A stretch of 64,000 nt of DNA. It comes from Mesorhizobium intechi. Lineage in GTDB: Bacteria > Pseudomonadota > Alphaproteobacteria > Rhizobiales > Rhizobiaceae. Shown piece after piece: positions 16,849 to 25,682 of the stretch. A program made the position numbers and the translations under genes. The notes beneath the pieces are model-generated. The model worked only from the letters and a program-made list of their open reading frames with translations. It had not been told where the DNA came from and did not search any database. Position 1 is the stretch's first letter. Every line of letters starts with the position of its first letter. The stretch lies in the NCBI RefSeq assembly GCF_002879535.1, contig NZ_PNOT02000032.1, forward strand, positions 1 to 64,000, given 5' to 3'.

Positions 16849-18270
16849 ATGACAACAGAAAATTCCGATGCCAGCGCCGGGACCGAGGACAGGCAGGCCG
16901 CAAGGCCGCCGAGGTTCACCCCTTCGCTGGCCATCGATGCCACCGGCCTGATGTTCTGGCCGGCGGGCAAGGGCCTGGCGGGCATTCCACGGGTGGAGAG
17001 CTTTCTCGTCAACGCGGCCTTGGCGGATCCCGACCCCGACGTGGAGGTGGTGGCGTTCAGGCCAGGCGAAGGCCGGTTCCGGCCGCTTGCGCCTTTCGAG
17101 CAGGACCATGTCGCGGCGGGCGAGATTTCACCGCATCGTGTCAAGGGGTGGCCGGGAAGACGCGCGGCGCTGTCGCGGGCTTTCGAGGCGGTGCGCCAAC
17201 GGCCCTGGGACAAGCGTGACGCGGACCGCCATCTGGCCAGGACGGTGACCAATGGCGGCATGGGGATCGCCTGGCGGGCGACGCGGCTGTTGATCCGCGC
17301 CTATCGCCTCTACGAGCGCGCGCGGATCCGCTTTGGCCTGCGAGAGGCCCCGGCCCAGCCGGCCGAGACGGAGCCGGACCTTGTGCTGATCAGCCATCAC
17401 ATCCTGACCCAGGAAGACCGGTTCGCCGTTTCGGGCGGCGCCGGCAAGGTCGCCTTCCTGTGTCACGACATCATCCCGGCATTGCGCCCCGACCTGCTTG
17501 GCTCGAACACAGGGGAGCGCCGTTTCGGCTCCGATCTCGAGCAGCTCGTGCGCGCCGGCGCGCCGGCATTCTGCGCCTCCGACGAGGTTGGCGCGACGCT
17601 GACCGAATATATGCGCAAGGCCGGCATCGGCGCGCCGGTTGTGTACCGGTTTCCGATGCCTTCCATCCTGCACGAGACGGCTTCGCGCATCGGCGCGACC
17701 TCACGCATCGAGGCCGGCGAGCCGTTCGTGTTCTATTGCTCGACCATCGAAGTGCGCAAGAACCACATATTGCTGGCGCGGATCTGGCAGCAGGCGCGGG
17801 AAGAGGGCGTCAAGCTGCCAAGGCTTGTCTGCGCCGGGCGCTGGGGCTGGATGATCGAACCGCTGCGCGCTTTTCTCAAGGCGCATCCCGAACTGCTCCA
17901 GTCAGTCACCTTCACCGGACTGGTGAGCGACGAGCAGCTCATCGGCTATTATCGCAGCGCCACGTTCGGCGTTTTTCCCTCGCATATAGAGGGCTGGGGC
18001 TACGGCGCCTCGGAATGTCTCGATTTCGGCGTCCCGGTCATCGTGTCAACGGCGCCGTCGCTGATCGAGGCGAGCGGCGGGCTGATGCCGGCGATCGATT
18101 CCGAAGACCAGGCCGGCTGGTACGCCGCCATCCGCAGGATGGCTGAGGATCATGCCTGGCGTGCCTCGTTGGCGGAGCGCATCGCCCAAAACCATCGGCC
18201 GACGCCGGCGGCCGCTAGCTGGTCGGCCATCAAGGCCGGTCTGAAAGAGAGCGCGTCCCGGCGTTCATAG
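16849..18270 (+). CDS. Glycosyltransferase family 1/4 (GT-B fold)
   Basis: 473 residues. The N-terminal half contains SLAIDATGLMFWPAG and KVAFLCHDIIPALRPDLL. The C-terminal nucleotide-sugar domain has FYCSTIEVRKNHILLARIW, FTGLVSDEQLIGYYRSATFGVFPS and IEGWGYGASECLDFGVPVI, with the EX7E-type signature of GT4 enzymes. It probably builds a surface polysaccharide; donor and acceptor are unknown. The gene stands alone and is convergent with the helicase gene, with 3 nt between stop codons. Translation is taken from ATG 16849, before the variable N-terminus. Confidence 0.9.
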   Translation: MTTENSDASAGTEDRQAARPPRFTPSLAIDATGLMFWPAGKGLAGIPRVESFLVNAALADPDPDVEVVAFRPGEGRFRPLAPFEQDHVAAGEISPHRVKGWPGRRAALSRAFEAVRQRPWDKRDADRHLARTVTNGGMGIAWRATRLLIRAYRLYERARIRFGLREAPAQPAETEPDLVLISHHILTQEDRFAVSGGAGKVAFLCHDIIPALRPDLLGSNTGERRFGSDLEQLVRAGAPAFCASDEVGATLTEYMRKAGIGAPVVYRFPMPSILHETASRIGATSRIEAGEPFVFYCSTIEVRKNHILLARIWQQAREEGVKLPRLVCAGRWGWMIEPLRAFLKAHPELLQSVTFTGLVSDEQLIGYYRSATFGVFPSHIEGWGYGASECLDFGVPVIVSTAPSLIEASGGLMPAIDSEDQAGWYAAIRRMAEDHAWRASLAERIAQNHRPTPAAASWSAIKAGLKESASRRS

Positions 18271-18273
18271 GGA

Positions 18274-20142
18274 TTACGAAGGCCGCTTCTTCGGCTTCTT
18301 GTGCTTCGGCGGGCCGGCATTGTCGAATTTTGCCTTGCCCGACTTTTTCGCCCACGGCTTTGCCTCATGCGCGGCTGCCGGGCGCTGGTCGGCCGAGGCC
18401 GGTGCGCGCTTCTCGAACTTGCGTTTCGGCGCGTTCGGGTCGAATGGCGCCTTGCCGCGATGCGGCTTCTTGTCGGGGCTGGGCGGCTGATAGCCGGCCC
18501 GTGACAGATCCGGCGTGCCGTCGAGCCGCTTGACCCCGATATTGCCCTGCAGTTTGCGGTCGGGGCCGATGGCGGCGAGAAAACGGTCGGCCCAGTCCGC
18601 GGCGATCTGCACGAAGGTTTCTTCCGGCTGCATCTTGATGGCGCCGATCTCGCGCTTCGAGATGCCGCCGGTGCGGCACAGCATCGGGATCAGCCAGCGC
18701 GGCTCGGCATTCTGCCGGCGTCCGACCGACAGCGAGAACCAGACGCTGGCGCCGAAATCGTCACGGCGGCCCGGCGCTTCGTCGCGCTGCGCGAATTTTT
18801 CGCCCGCGGGTCTTTCGCGTGAAGGCGTGAACGGCGCGACGTCCATGAGATCCTCGGGCGCCGAACGGCTGGCGCGGCACTGGCGCACGAAGGCGGCCGC
18901 CACTTGTTCGGCGCCATGCTTGGCGAGAAGCGCGTCGATGAACGCGCGCTCGTCGTCCTTCACCGGCTCGTCGAAGGCCGGATCGGCGAGGATGCGCTCG
19001 TCGTCGCGGCGGATAACATCGTCGGCGGAGGGCGGGCTCGCCCATGTCGCCTTGAGGCCGGCGTTCTGCAACAGCCGCTCGGTTCGCCTGCGGGCGCTGC
19101 CCGGCACGATCAGTGCGCTGACGCCCTTGCGCCCGGCGCGGCCGGTGCGGCCGCTGCGGTGCAGCAGCGTCTCGGGATTGGTCGGCAGGTCGGCGTGGAT
19201 GACCAGTTCGAGGTTGGGCAGGTCGATGCCGCGCGCCGCGACGTCGGTGGCGATGCACACCTTTGCGCGACCGTCGCGCATCGCCTGCAGCGCGTGGCTG
19301 CGCTCGTTCTGGCTGAGCTCGCCCGAAAGCGCCACGACCGAGAAATTGCGGTTGTTGAAGCGCGCGGTCAGGTGATTGACGGCGGCACGCGTGTTGCAGA
19401 ACACCAGCGCATTCTTCGCCTCATAGAAACGCAGCACGTTGATGATGGCGTTCTCGCGGTCGGCCTGGGCGACGTTGAGCGCCCGGTATTCGATGTCGAG
19501 ATGCTGCTTCTCCTCGCCGGCGGCGGAGATGCGCACGGCATCGCGCTGGTAGCCCTGCGCTAGCGTGGCGATCGAACGCGGCACGGTGGCCGAGAACATC
19601 AGCGTGCGGCGCTCGGCCGGCGCGGCATCGAGGATGAATTCGAGGTCCTCGCGAAAACCGAGATCGAGCATCTCGTCGGCCTCGTCGAGCACCACCGCCT
19701 TCAGCGCCGACATGTCGAGCGATTGCCGTGTGATGTGGTCGCGCAGGCGGCCGGGCGTGCCGACCACGATATGGGCGCCACGCTCCAGCGCGCGCCGCTC
19801 GGTGCGCATGTCCATGCCGCCGACGCAGGACGCCACCGTGGCGCCGGTCGGCTCGTAAAGCCATTCGAGTTCGCGCGTCACCTGCAGCGCCAGTTCGCGC
19901 GTTGGCGCCACCGCCAGCGCCAGTGGTGCCGTGGCGGCGCCAAAGCGCTCGGCGCCGTCGAGAAGCGTCGGCGCCATGGCAAGGCCGAAGGCCACGGTCT
20001 TTCCGGAGCCGGTCTGCGCCGATACCAGCGCATCGGCGGACCCAAGTTCCAGCACCGCCTTCTGCACCGGCGTCAGATCGGAATAGCCGCGTTTTTCCAG
20101 CGCCTGTGCCAGCGCCGGTACGATACCTTCAAAGTTGGACAT
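18274..20142 (-). CDS. DEAD-box ATP-dependent RNA helicase with DbpA-type C-terminal domain
   Basis: 622 residues. Motifs in order: Q motif near 20-25 (LTPVQKAVL), I AQTGSGKT, Ia PTRELALQ, Ib TPGRLRDH, II DEAD (VVLDEADEMLD), III SATV, IV ALVFCNTR, V ATDVAARGID and VI HRSGRTGRAG. A DbpA-like RNA-binding domain lies near residues 465-540 (WFSLSVGRRQNAEPRWLIPML), followed by a basic tail rich in K, P and A. It probably remodels structured RNA, such as rRNA or cold-stabilised mRNA. CsdA/DeaD or DbpA-like identity is not resolved. Confidence 0.95.
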   Translation of the reverse strand: MSNFEGIVPALAQALEKRGYSDLTPVQKAVLELGSADALVSAQTGSGKTVAFGLAMAPTLLDGAERFGAATAPLALAVAPTRELALQVTRELEWLYEPTGATVASCVGGMDMRTERRALERGAHIVVGTPGRLRDHITRQSLDMSALKAVVLDEADEMLDLGFREDLEFILDAAPAERRTLMFSATVPRSIATLAQGYQRDAVRISAAGEEKQHLDIEYRALNVAQADRENAIINVLRFYEAKNALVFCNTRAAVNHLTARFNNRNFSVVALSGELSQNERSHALQAMRDGRAKVCIATDVAARGIDLPNLELVIHADLPTNPETLLHRSGRTGRAGRKGVSALIVPGSARRRTERLLQNAGLKATWASPPSADDVIRRDDERILADPAFDEPVKDDERAFIDALLAKHGAEQVAAAFVRQCRASRSAPEDLMDVAPFTPSRERPAGEKFAQRDEAPGRRDDFGASVWFSLSVGRRQNAEPRWLIPMLCRTGGISKREIGAIKMQPEETFVQIAADWADRFLAAIGPDRKLQGNIGVKRLDGTPDLSRAGYQPPSPDKKPHRGKAPFDPNAPKRKFEKRAPASADQRPAAAHEAKPWAKKSGKAKFDNAGPPKHKKPKKRPS

Positions 20143-20584
20143 CTCGCTCTTTCGGAATTCAGGGTTCTGCGCTCATCATGGAGCACATCGGGGCCGGCGC
20201 CGCGCCAGCCCAACAATCTTGGCCGTTCGTACTTCCTGCCGCCGCTCTTGTACAGGGCGCGCCATGAAGGCCATGCGACGCACCGCGCATTGACTCCTGC
20301 CGCAAACCGCGTAAAAGCCCGCTTCGAACGGGATCGTTTTTCGATGCGCGGCCTTTTGATGGCTCTTCTTGCATTCGATGCCCCCAGCCTCAATGCGAAC
20401 CATTGGGCGGGGCGCCTCGGCGCGTCCCCTCGTTCCAGCAAAACCACGGCCAAAAAAACCACCACCAAAACGGTGTGATTCCCTTGGCCTAACCACCCTC
20501 TCCCGGGTCCGGCCCGGGGGACGGAACCCGCATTGGCCGGCGGGTTTTCTCCAAAAACCAAGCGGAGAGGGACAGGAGATCTTT
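20143..20584. other. Intergenic region upstream of helicase and asd
   Basis: This 442-nt gap separates divergent genes. It holds a possible 44-codon reading frame at 20344-20478 and a palindromic CCCGGGTCCGGCCCGGG core near 20506-20522. The asd ribosome binding site AGGAGA is at 20574-20579. No recognised riboswitch or RNA gene is visible. Confidence 0.5.
20344..20478 (+). CDS. Possible small basic protein (doubtful)
   Basis: 44 codons starting MRGLLMALLAFDAPSLNAN and ending in a Lys/Thr-rich tail SKTTAKKTTTKTV. The hydrophobic start followed by a basic tail is protein-like, but no ribosome binding site precedes the ATG and I know no family. Treat it as a candidate only. Confidence 0.2.
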   Translation: MRGLLMALLAFDAPSLNANHWAGRLGASPRSSKTTAKKTTTKTV

Positions 20585-21619
20585 ATGAGTTTCAAGGTTG
20601 CAGTCGTCGGTGCCACGGGCAATGTGGGCCGGGAAATGCTCAACATACTGGAAGAGCGCGGCTTTCCGGTAAGCGAAGTTGTGGCGCTCGCGTCGCGGCG
20701 CAGCCAGGGCACGGAAGTGTCGTTCGGCGACCGCACGCTGAAGGTCAGGGCGCTGGACAGCTACGACTTTTCCGACACCGACATCTGCGTCATGTCGGCG
20801 GGCGGCAACGTCTCCAAGGAATGGTCGCCGAAGATCGGCAAGCAGGGCTGCGTCGTCATCGATAATTCGTCGGCCTTCCGCTACGACCAGGACGTGCCGC
20901 TGATCGTGCCGGAAGTGAATCCGGACGCGATCTCGCTGTTCACGCGCAAGAACATCATCGCCAACCCGAACTGCTCGACCGCGCAGCTGGTCGTGGCGCT
21001 GAAGCCGCTGCACGATTTTGCCACCATCAAGCGCGTCGTCGTCGCCACCTACCAGTCGGTGTCGGGCGCCGGCAAGGAAGGCATGGACGAGCTGTTCACG
21101 CAGACCCGTGCCGTGTTCGTCGCCGACCAGGTCGACGTCAAGAAGTTCACCAAGCGCATCGCCTTCAACGTCATTCCGCATATCGACGTCTTCCTCGACG
21201 ACGGGTTCACCAAGGAAGAGTGGAAGATGGTCGCCGAGACCAAGAAGATGCTCGACCCCAAGATCAAGCTGACGGCGACGTGCGTGCGCGTGCCGGTGTT
21301 CATCGGCCATTCGGAAGCGGTCAACATCGAGTTCGAAAAGCCGATCAGCGCCGACGAGGCGCGCGACATCCTGCGCGACGCGCCGGGCTGCCAGGTCTTG
21401 GACAAGCGCGAGGACGGCGGCTACATCACGCCGCTGGAATCGGCCGGCGAGGACGCCACCTTCATCTCGCGCATCCGCGAGGACTCGACCGTCGACAACG
21501 GCCTGTCGATGTGGGTCGTCTCCGACAATCTGCGCAAGGGCGCGGCGCTCAACGCCGTGCAGATCGCCGAGCTGCTTGTCGAGCGCGGCCTGATCCAGCC
21601 GAAGAAGAAGGCGGCCTGA
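20585..21619 (+). CDS. asd: Aspartate-semialdehyde dehydrogenase
   Basis: 344 residues. It reduces aspartyl phosphate to the semialdehyde with NADPH, feeding lysine, diaminopimelate, threonine and methionine synthesis. The Rossmann motif is VAVVGATGNVGREML. The catalytic cysteine is in NPNCSTAQLV near residue 130, and the catalytic histidine lies in GHSEAVNIEF. Its length equals the family norm. AGGAGA precedes the ATG. dapF, later in the same DAP pathway, is at the right end of the window. Confidence 0.97.
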   Translation: MSFKVAVVGATGNVGREMLNILEERGFPVSEVVALASRRSQGTEVSFGDRTLKVRALDSYDFSDTDICVMSAGGNVSKEWSPKIGKQGCVVIDNSSAFRYDQDVPLIVPEVNPDAISLFTRKNIIANPNCSTAQLVVALKPLHDFATIKRVVVATYQSVSGAGKEGMDELFTQTRAVFVADQVDVKKFTKRIAFNVIPHIDVFLDDGFTKEEWKMVAETKKMLDPKIKLTATCVRVPVFIGHSEAVNIEFEKPISADEARDILRDAPGCQVLDKREDGGYITPLESAGEDATFISRIREDSTVDNGLSMWVVSDNLRKGAALNAVQIAELLVERGLIQPKKKAA

Positions 21620-21737
21620 CGGCGGTTTGATTAGCGCTCACGGGCCGTATCGCCGCTGCCGCGGCGGGCCCTTCGCGGGGGCGCCGAAAGATCGGCGGCC
21701 CGCAGTCGCGGGCGCGGCCTTCGGCCGGGGCGCTTCT

Positions 21738-21790
21738 TCCTTCTCCCCCTGTGGGAGAAGGTGGATCGGCGCGAAGCGCCGAGACCGTTG
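21738..21790. repeat. Intergenic palindrome-rich repeat
   Basis: CCTTCTCCCCCTGTGGGAGAAGG and then GGCGCGAAGCGCC form two consecutive hairpins. This type of element (CCTTCTCCC...GGGAGAAGG followed by a second small palindrome) recurs in Mesorhizobium intergenic DNA from memory. A fragment (CCTTCTCCCAGAGGGGACAAGG) also lies at 57797. It separates asd from the next gene. Confidence 0.65.
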
Positions 21791-21829
21791 AGCCGTGTTC
21801 CAGCGGAGTGAGACGTTGGCGTTCCCTTC

Positions 21830-22288
21830 ATGACTAGCACTCAGCTCGCAGGTGCCGTCCTGCGCCCCGCTACCGGCGCGGATGCCGCTGCCATTGCCCG
21901 GCTCATGCGGGCGGCGCTCAACGCCTTCGACTGGATGCCGGTCGTTCACACGCCGGCCGAGGATCTCGCCTTCATCCGCGATATCGTGCTGCCACGGCAG
22001 CAGGTGACGGTCGCCGAAGTCGTCAGCCAGATTGTCGGCTTCATTGCCGTCGGCGGCGATCGGGTGGAACAGCTCTATCTCGACCCGGCCTGGACGGGAC
22101 AAGGCATAGGCAGCCGGTTGCTGACGGACGTGACCGCTGGGCTGTCGGTCACGAAACTCCATTGCTTCCAGGCCAACACCGGTGCCCGGCGTTTCTACGA
22201 GCGTCATGGGTTCCGTGCGGAAGCGTTCGGCGACGGCACGACCAATGAGGAAGGCCTGCCGGATATTCTGTATGTTAGCAGGCGTTGA
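21830..22288 (+). CDS. GNAT-family N-acetyltransferase
   Basis: 152 residues. The acetyl-CoA motif is QLYLDPAWTGQGIGSRLL near residue 80, and CFQANTGARRFYERHGFRAEA follows, closing the GNAT fold. The acceptor is unknown. The stop lies 2 nt from the stop of the convergent ACT-domain gene. The ATG directly follows a repeat element, and its ribosome binding site is weak. Confidence 0.85.
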   Translation: MTSTQLAGAVLRPATGADAAAIARLMRAALNAFDWMPVVHTPAEDLAFIRDIVLPRQQVTVAEVVSQIVGFIAVGGDRVEQLYLDPAWTGQGIGSRLLTDVTAGLSVTKLHCFQANTGARRFYERHGFRAEAFGDGTTNEEGLPDILYVSRR

Positions 22289-22290
22289 TT

Positions 22291-22698
22291 TCAGCCGGCA
22301 CTGTCCTTGGCCAGCTCATGAAGCAGCCGCAGCGCCTCTTCCGCCCGCTCCGCCGGCACGAACAGATGGTCGTGGTAGAACGCCGAGACCGGATTGACGC
22401 CCATGCCGGCGGCGGCGAGCCGCGTGGTGATGGCGGCGAGGAAACCGACCGCTTCCAGCGATGAGTGGATGTTCAGCGTGATCATCCGGCAGCGGAACGA
22501 GGCGGTCAGTCCGGCTGCCCTTGCCACGTCCTCGGTCACGATCAGCGTCGTGCCCTCGCGCTCGCGAAACACCATCACCGGGTCGAGGTCCTTCGGCTGG
22601 GAAACGCCGGGCGCGAGCGTGGCGAAGACATGGATGCCATCGAGCAATTCCGGCGTCATGGACGCCAACAATGTCTTCAGATCGGTCTCGCCGGTCAT
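22291..22698 (-). CDS. ACT domain-containing protein
   Basis: 135 residues. An N-terminal strand TLIVTEDVARAAGL is followed by an ACT-like unit with ITLNIHSSLEAVGFLAAITTRLAAAGMGVNPVSAF. This corresponds to the small ACT_7/DUF2241-type proteins. Such proteins sense amino acids, but no enzymatic domain is attached. Start at 22698 (MTGETDLKTLLAS) is chosen as the first Met before the domain with a GAGAGAA purine stretch upstream. Confidence 0.85.
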   Translation of the reverse strand: MTGETDLKTLLASMTPELLDGIHVFATLAPGVSQPKDLDPVMVFREREGTTLIVTEDVARAAGLTASFRCRMITLNIHSSLEAVGFLAAITTRLAAAGMGVNPVSAFYHDHLFVPAERAEEALRLLHELAKDSAG

Positions 22699-22871
22699 TT
22701 CTCTCGCCTGAACAGGAACGGGCACAGGCTTCTCAATATCCGCAACCGGCACATGCCGATAGGGTGCACGGCGCACGACATGGCTATGTCGCTGGCGGCC
22801 GGGCTTGCGGGTCAGTCACATCGCACAATAGGGAGCTGAGGGCCGATGCCGGTCCGTGAAAGGCCCGTCCA

Positions 22872-23777
22872 ATGATCGTTCGCCCGCGCCCAAACTTCCT
22901 GCAGCTGTTCTTCATCATGCGCGGCTCCGTGGTGCCGCGCATCCTGCCGCAGATCTTCGGGTTCGCCGTCTATTCGGCGGTCATCCTGGCCCTGGCGCGA
23001 TGGTTCGAGCTCGATCTCGGCGTCTTCAACATCACCCCCTTCGGGCTGGTGGGCGTGACGCTGTCCATCTATCTGTCATTCCGCAACAACGCCGCCTATG
23101 ACCGCTGGTGGGAAGCGCGCAAGCTGTGGGGCACGCTGGTCTTCGAGATCCGCAACCTGGCGCGCGCCACGACCAGCCTCATTCCCGATCCGGTCGAACA
23201 GCGAGCCTTGCTGATGGAGGCGCTGGCCTTCTGTCATTTCCTGCGCGGCCAGTTGCGCAAGACCGACAGCATCAAGGACGCCGGCGCCTTCATCGAAGCC
23301 GAGGCGGAGACGGTCGTGGCCTTTGCCAATCCGGCCGACGAGATGGTCCGGCGCATGGGGCGGCGCGCCAATGCGCAGCGCCGGTCGGGCGACGTCGATC
23401 CGATCGGCTTCCGCATCCTCGATGAGAGGCTGGCGTCGATGTCGGCCATCCAGGCCGGCTGCGAGCGGATCGCCGGCACGCCCTTGCCCTTCGCCTATAC
23501 GCTGCTGGTGCACCGCACGGCCTATATCGTCTGCCTGCTTCTGCCCATCGGGCTGATCTCGACCACCGGCTGGGCGACGCCGCTGTTCACGGCGCTGATC
23601 GCCTACACCTTCTTCGGCCTCGACGCGCTTTCGGAAGAGCTCGAAGATCCGTTCGGCACCGAAGCCAACGACCTCGCTCTCGACGGGCTGTGCCGCGTTT
23701 GCGAGATCTCGGCGTTCGAGGCGCTGGGGGAGGTGCCGCCAAAAATGCTGCCCGCGGAGAAGTTCTATTTTTCCTAG
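22872..23777 (+). CDS. Bestrophin-family ion channel protein
   Basis: 301 residues. Bacterial bestrophin homologue (UPF0187). Hydrophobic helices include IFGFAVYSAVILALARWF and FGLVGVTLSIYLSF near residues 28 and 58, then RNNAAYDRWWEARKLWG, the family signature. The C-terminal helices are FAYTLLVHRTAYIVCLLLPIG and PLFTALIAYTFFGLDAL. It probably forms a pentameric channel in the inner membrane; ion selectivity cannot be read from sequence. Confidence 0.9.
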   Translation: MIVRPRPNFLQLFFIMRGSVVPRILPQIFGFAVYSAVILALARWFELDLGVFNITPFGLVGVTLSIYLSFRNNAAYDRWWEARKLWGTLVFEIRNLARATTSLIPDPVEQRALLMEALAFCHFLRGQLRKTDSIKDAGAFIEAEAETVVAFANPADEMVRRMGRRANAQRRSGDVDPIGFRILDERLASMSAIQAGCERIAGTPLPFAYTLLVHRTAYIVCLLLPIGLISTTGWATPLFTALIAYTFFGLDALSEELEDPFGTEANDLALDGLCRVCEISAFEALGEVPPKMLPAEKFYFS

Positions 23778-23965
23778 GTGCCAGATGCCGGGTTCCGCCT
23801 TTCGAGATTGGCCGAAACGGCGTGATGCGAATGAACACAGCCGCTCGCGGGAAGCGGCCCTGGCGAGCGGCGCCAAGAACTTCATCCTCCGTGGGATCAA
23901 ATTAGCCGTCTGCGAGTTAAGCACTTGGCGGAGCGATTGGTGATCCCCCTGTGAGAGGAACAAAA

Positions 23966-24229
23966 ATGAAGAAAATCATGACCATTCTGGTACTGACGAT
24001 GGCGTTGGGCGCGTGCTCGCAGACGGAAAAAGGTGCTGCCGTAGGCGGCCTTGGCGGCGCCGCGATCGGTGCTGCCGTGGCCGGAGATCCGGTCCAGGGC
24101 GCTGTCGTCGGAGGCGCGGTCGGCGCGGTCGCGGGTGCCCTGATCGGCCATGCCAGCGAAAGTGGCCAGTGCCGCTATCGCGACCGTCATGGCCGTGTCT
24201 ATGTCGACCGCTGCCCGAGCGGCTATTGA
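23966..24229 (+). CDS. Small lipoprotein with glycine-zipper domain
   Basis: 87 residues. The signal peptide MKKIMTILVLTMALGAC ends in a lipobox-like ALGAC, making Cys17 the lipidated residue. A glycine/alanine zipper with repeated GxxxG spacing (GGLGGAAIGAAVAG, VVGGAVGAVAGALIG) spans 28-63 and likely inserts into a membrane. The C-terminal tail has two cysteines (GQCRYRDRHGRVYVDRC). GAGAGGA precedes the ATG. A terminator hairpin follows. Outer-membrane localisation is inferred. Confidence 0.85.
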   Translation: MKKIMTILVLTMALGACSQTEKGAAVGGLGGAAIGAAVAGDPVQGAVVGGAVGAVAGALIGHASESGQCRYRDRHGRVYVDRCPSGY

Positions 24230-24253
24230 GCGGCGACCAGCACTAGAGACAGC

Positions 24254-24281
24254 AAAACGGCGGGCGCAGGCCCGCCGTTTT
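24254..24281 (+). terminator. Rho-independent terminator (copy 1 of a duplicated hairpin)
   Basis: AAAACGGCGGGC, loop GCAG, GCCCGCCGTTTT. It is the probable terminator of the glycine-zipper lipoprotein, 25 nt after the stop. It is flanked by A and T runs, so it works in both directions. A near-identical hairpin is at 25180-25205. Confidence 0.8.
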
Positions 24282-24294
24282 CGTTCGAAAACGC

Positions 24295-25147
24295 CTACAA
24301 CAAGTTCCGGATCAATTCCCAGGCGCCGCGGCCGAGACGCGCATCGGCTTGATCGTTGCCGCCATGGGCGTGCAATGCGGACCTTGGGGTGGTTTCACCC
24401 GGCAAGAGGACGCGGTGGCCGGCGCGGGGGTTCGAGACGAGGCGGGTGGCCTTTCCGGCAACTTCTCGACGCCGAACAATCGACCGCGCAAAATCGAGCG
24501 AGGGCCACAGCGCGTCGTCGCCGCCCGACCAGCACAAGCTTCGCCGGGATAGCCTCGACGGGAATGGCGGCCCTGTCCGCCTCCTGCTCGAAGCTTGCCA
24601 GGCAGTGCTCGAACAGCCCCCTGTAGGACACAAGGCCAGCGACGTGGCCTGCGTGCCAGTTCGGCTCGGTCGGAACGAACGGGAGCGGCACCCCCTTCAG
24701 CGTCCATGACGATCGCTCGGGCCAGCTGGTGCCGTCGCGGCCCGGCCCGATATTGCCCCAGACCACCGATGTCGGGCTGATCGCGACCACCACGTCGATG
24801 CGCGGGTCGTGCGCGGCCGCGAGCAAGGCCGCTTCGGCGCCCTTGGACGTGCCGACATAGACGATGCGCCGGCAGCCCAGTCCGACAAGACGGTCGGTCG
24901 CGGCGAAAAACGTCTCCAGCGGGATTTCGCATATGCCGGGGACCTGGTCTTCGCCGCCGAACCACCGGAGCGCCAGGGCGGATGCGCCCTCGCTGGCGAA
25001 CAGCCGCGCGCGGGCGACGTCGACACGGCCGCTCGATCCGCTCAGCACCACGACGCCCGTCGTGGCGCCAGCGCATCGCAGCAGCGTTCCGGCAACGTCG
25101 CCGGACAGGATTTCTTCGATGACTGGCCGTTCGCCCATCCGTTCCAT
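24295..25147 (-). pseudogene. Alpha/beta hydrolase (acyl-CoA thioester hydrolase/BAAT C-terminal-like), frameshifted
   Basis: Starts MERMGERPVIEEILSG at 25147. The first frame has YVGTSKGAEAALLAAAHD, a GxSxG nucleophile site, and continues to PAKLVLVG. At GGG (24524-24526) one extra base shifts the frame. The rest of the domain continues in the next frame as GGDDALWPSLDFARS and NPRAGHRVLLPGE, which carry the expected catalytic Asp and His. The span is 853 nt, one more than a multiple of three. Without the shift it would be one protein of about 283 residues. It is either a decayed gene or a base-call error. Confidence 0.75.
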
Positions 25148-25179
25148 CCGATACCGCCATGGCACCGGCGCACAATAGC

Positions 25180-25205
25180 AAAACGGCGGGCACCGGCCCG
25201 CCGTT
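25180..25205 (-). terminator. Rho-independent terminator (copy 2 of a duplicated hairpin)
   Basis: Arms AAACGGCGGGC and GCCCGCCGTTT around ACCG, followed on the minus strand by TTTTG. It is the likely end of the ffh-chorismate mutase-rpsP transcript. It sits 22 nt past the second in-frame stop of rpsP and shares almost its whole sequence with the hairpin at 24254-24281. Confidence 0.8.
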
Positions 25206-25227
25206 TGTCGATGCGATGAAGCGATCC

Positions 25228-25326
25228 TTATTCGGCGGTGGCGGCTTCCGCCCCGGCCGGCGCGGCGGCAGCGGCCGCAACGGCGGCGGCAGCGTCTTCC
25301 TGCGCCTTCTTCAGCAAAGCGGCGCG
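25228..25326 (-). other. In-frame continuation of rpsP after a premature stop
   Basis: Codons after the TAA at 25327-25329 read RAALLKKAQEDAAAAVAAAA-like and end GAEAATAE before TAA. It keeps the rpsP frame with no further stop, and its composition is that of the flexible S16 tail of rhizobia. A terminator starts 23 nt beyond. Confidence 0.6.
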
Positions 25327-25629
25327 TTACTGCGCTTTCTTGCCCGGCTCGGCTTTCTTCGGGTTGGAGCGGGCGTCGCGCTTGGCAAGGCCGGCCTCGT
25401 CGAGGAAGCGCAGCACGCGGTCGGTCGGTTGGGCGCCGTGCGACAGCCAGTGCTTGACGCGATCGGCGTCGACCTTGACGCGCTCGCCGTCCTTCGGCAG
25501 CAGCGGGTTCCACGAGCCGAGCGACTCGATGAACCGGCCGTCACGCGGCGAACGGGCGTCGGCGACGACGACGTGGTAGTAAGGACGCTTCTTCGAGCCC
25601 GCACGGGCCAGTCTGATCTTCAGTGCCAT
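25327..25629 (-). CDS. rpsP: 30S ribosomal protein S16
   Basis: 100 residues. Starts [20 protein letters not shown], then [22 protein letters not shown], the S16 core that binds 16S rRNA during 30S assembly. The protein ends [10 protein letters not shown] at a TAA. After this stop the same frame continues for 32 alanine-rich codons (RAALLKKAQEDAAAA then AEAATAE) to a second TAA at 25228-25230. Related rhizobial S16 proteins usually carry such a tail, so a GAA-to-TAA change is likely. The essential core is intact. Confidence 0.95.
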   Translation of the reverse strand: MALKIRLARAGSKKRPYYHVVVADARSPRDGRFIESLGSWNPLLPKDGERVKVDADRVKHWLSHGAQPTDRVLRFLDEAGLAKRDARSNPKKAEPGKKAQ

Positions 25630-25682
25630 TTCTTATCTCCTAAAAGCTCTGATTTCGTTTGATTGCGTTGAGGCTGGTTGGG

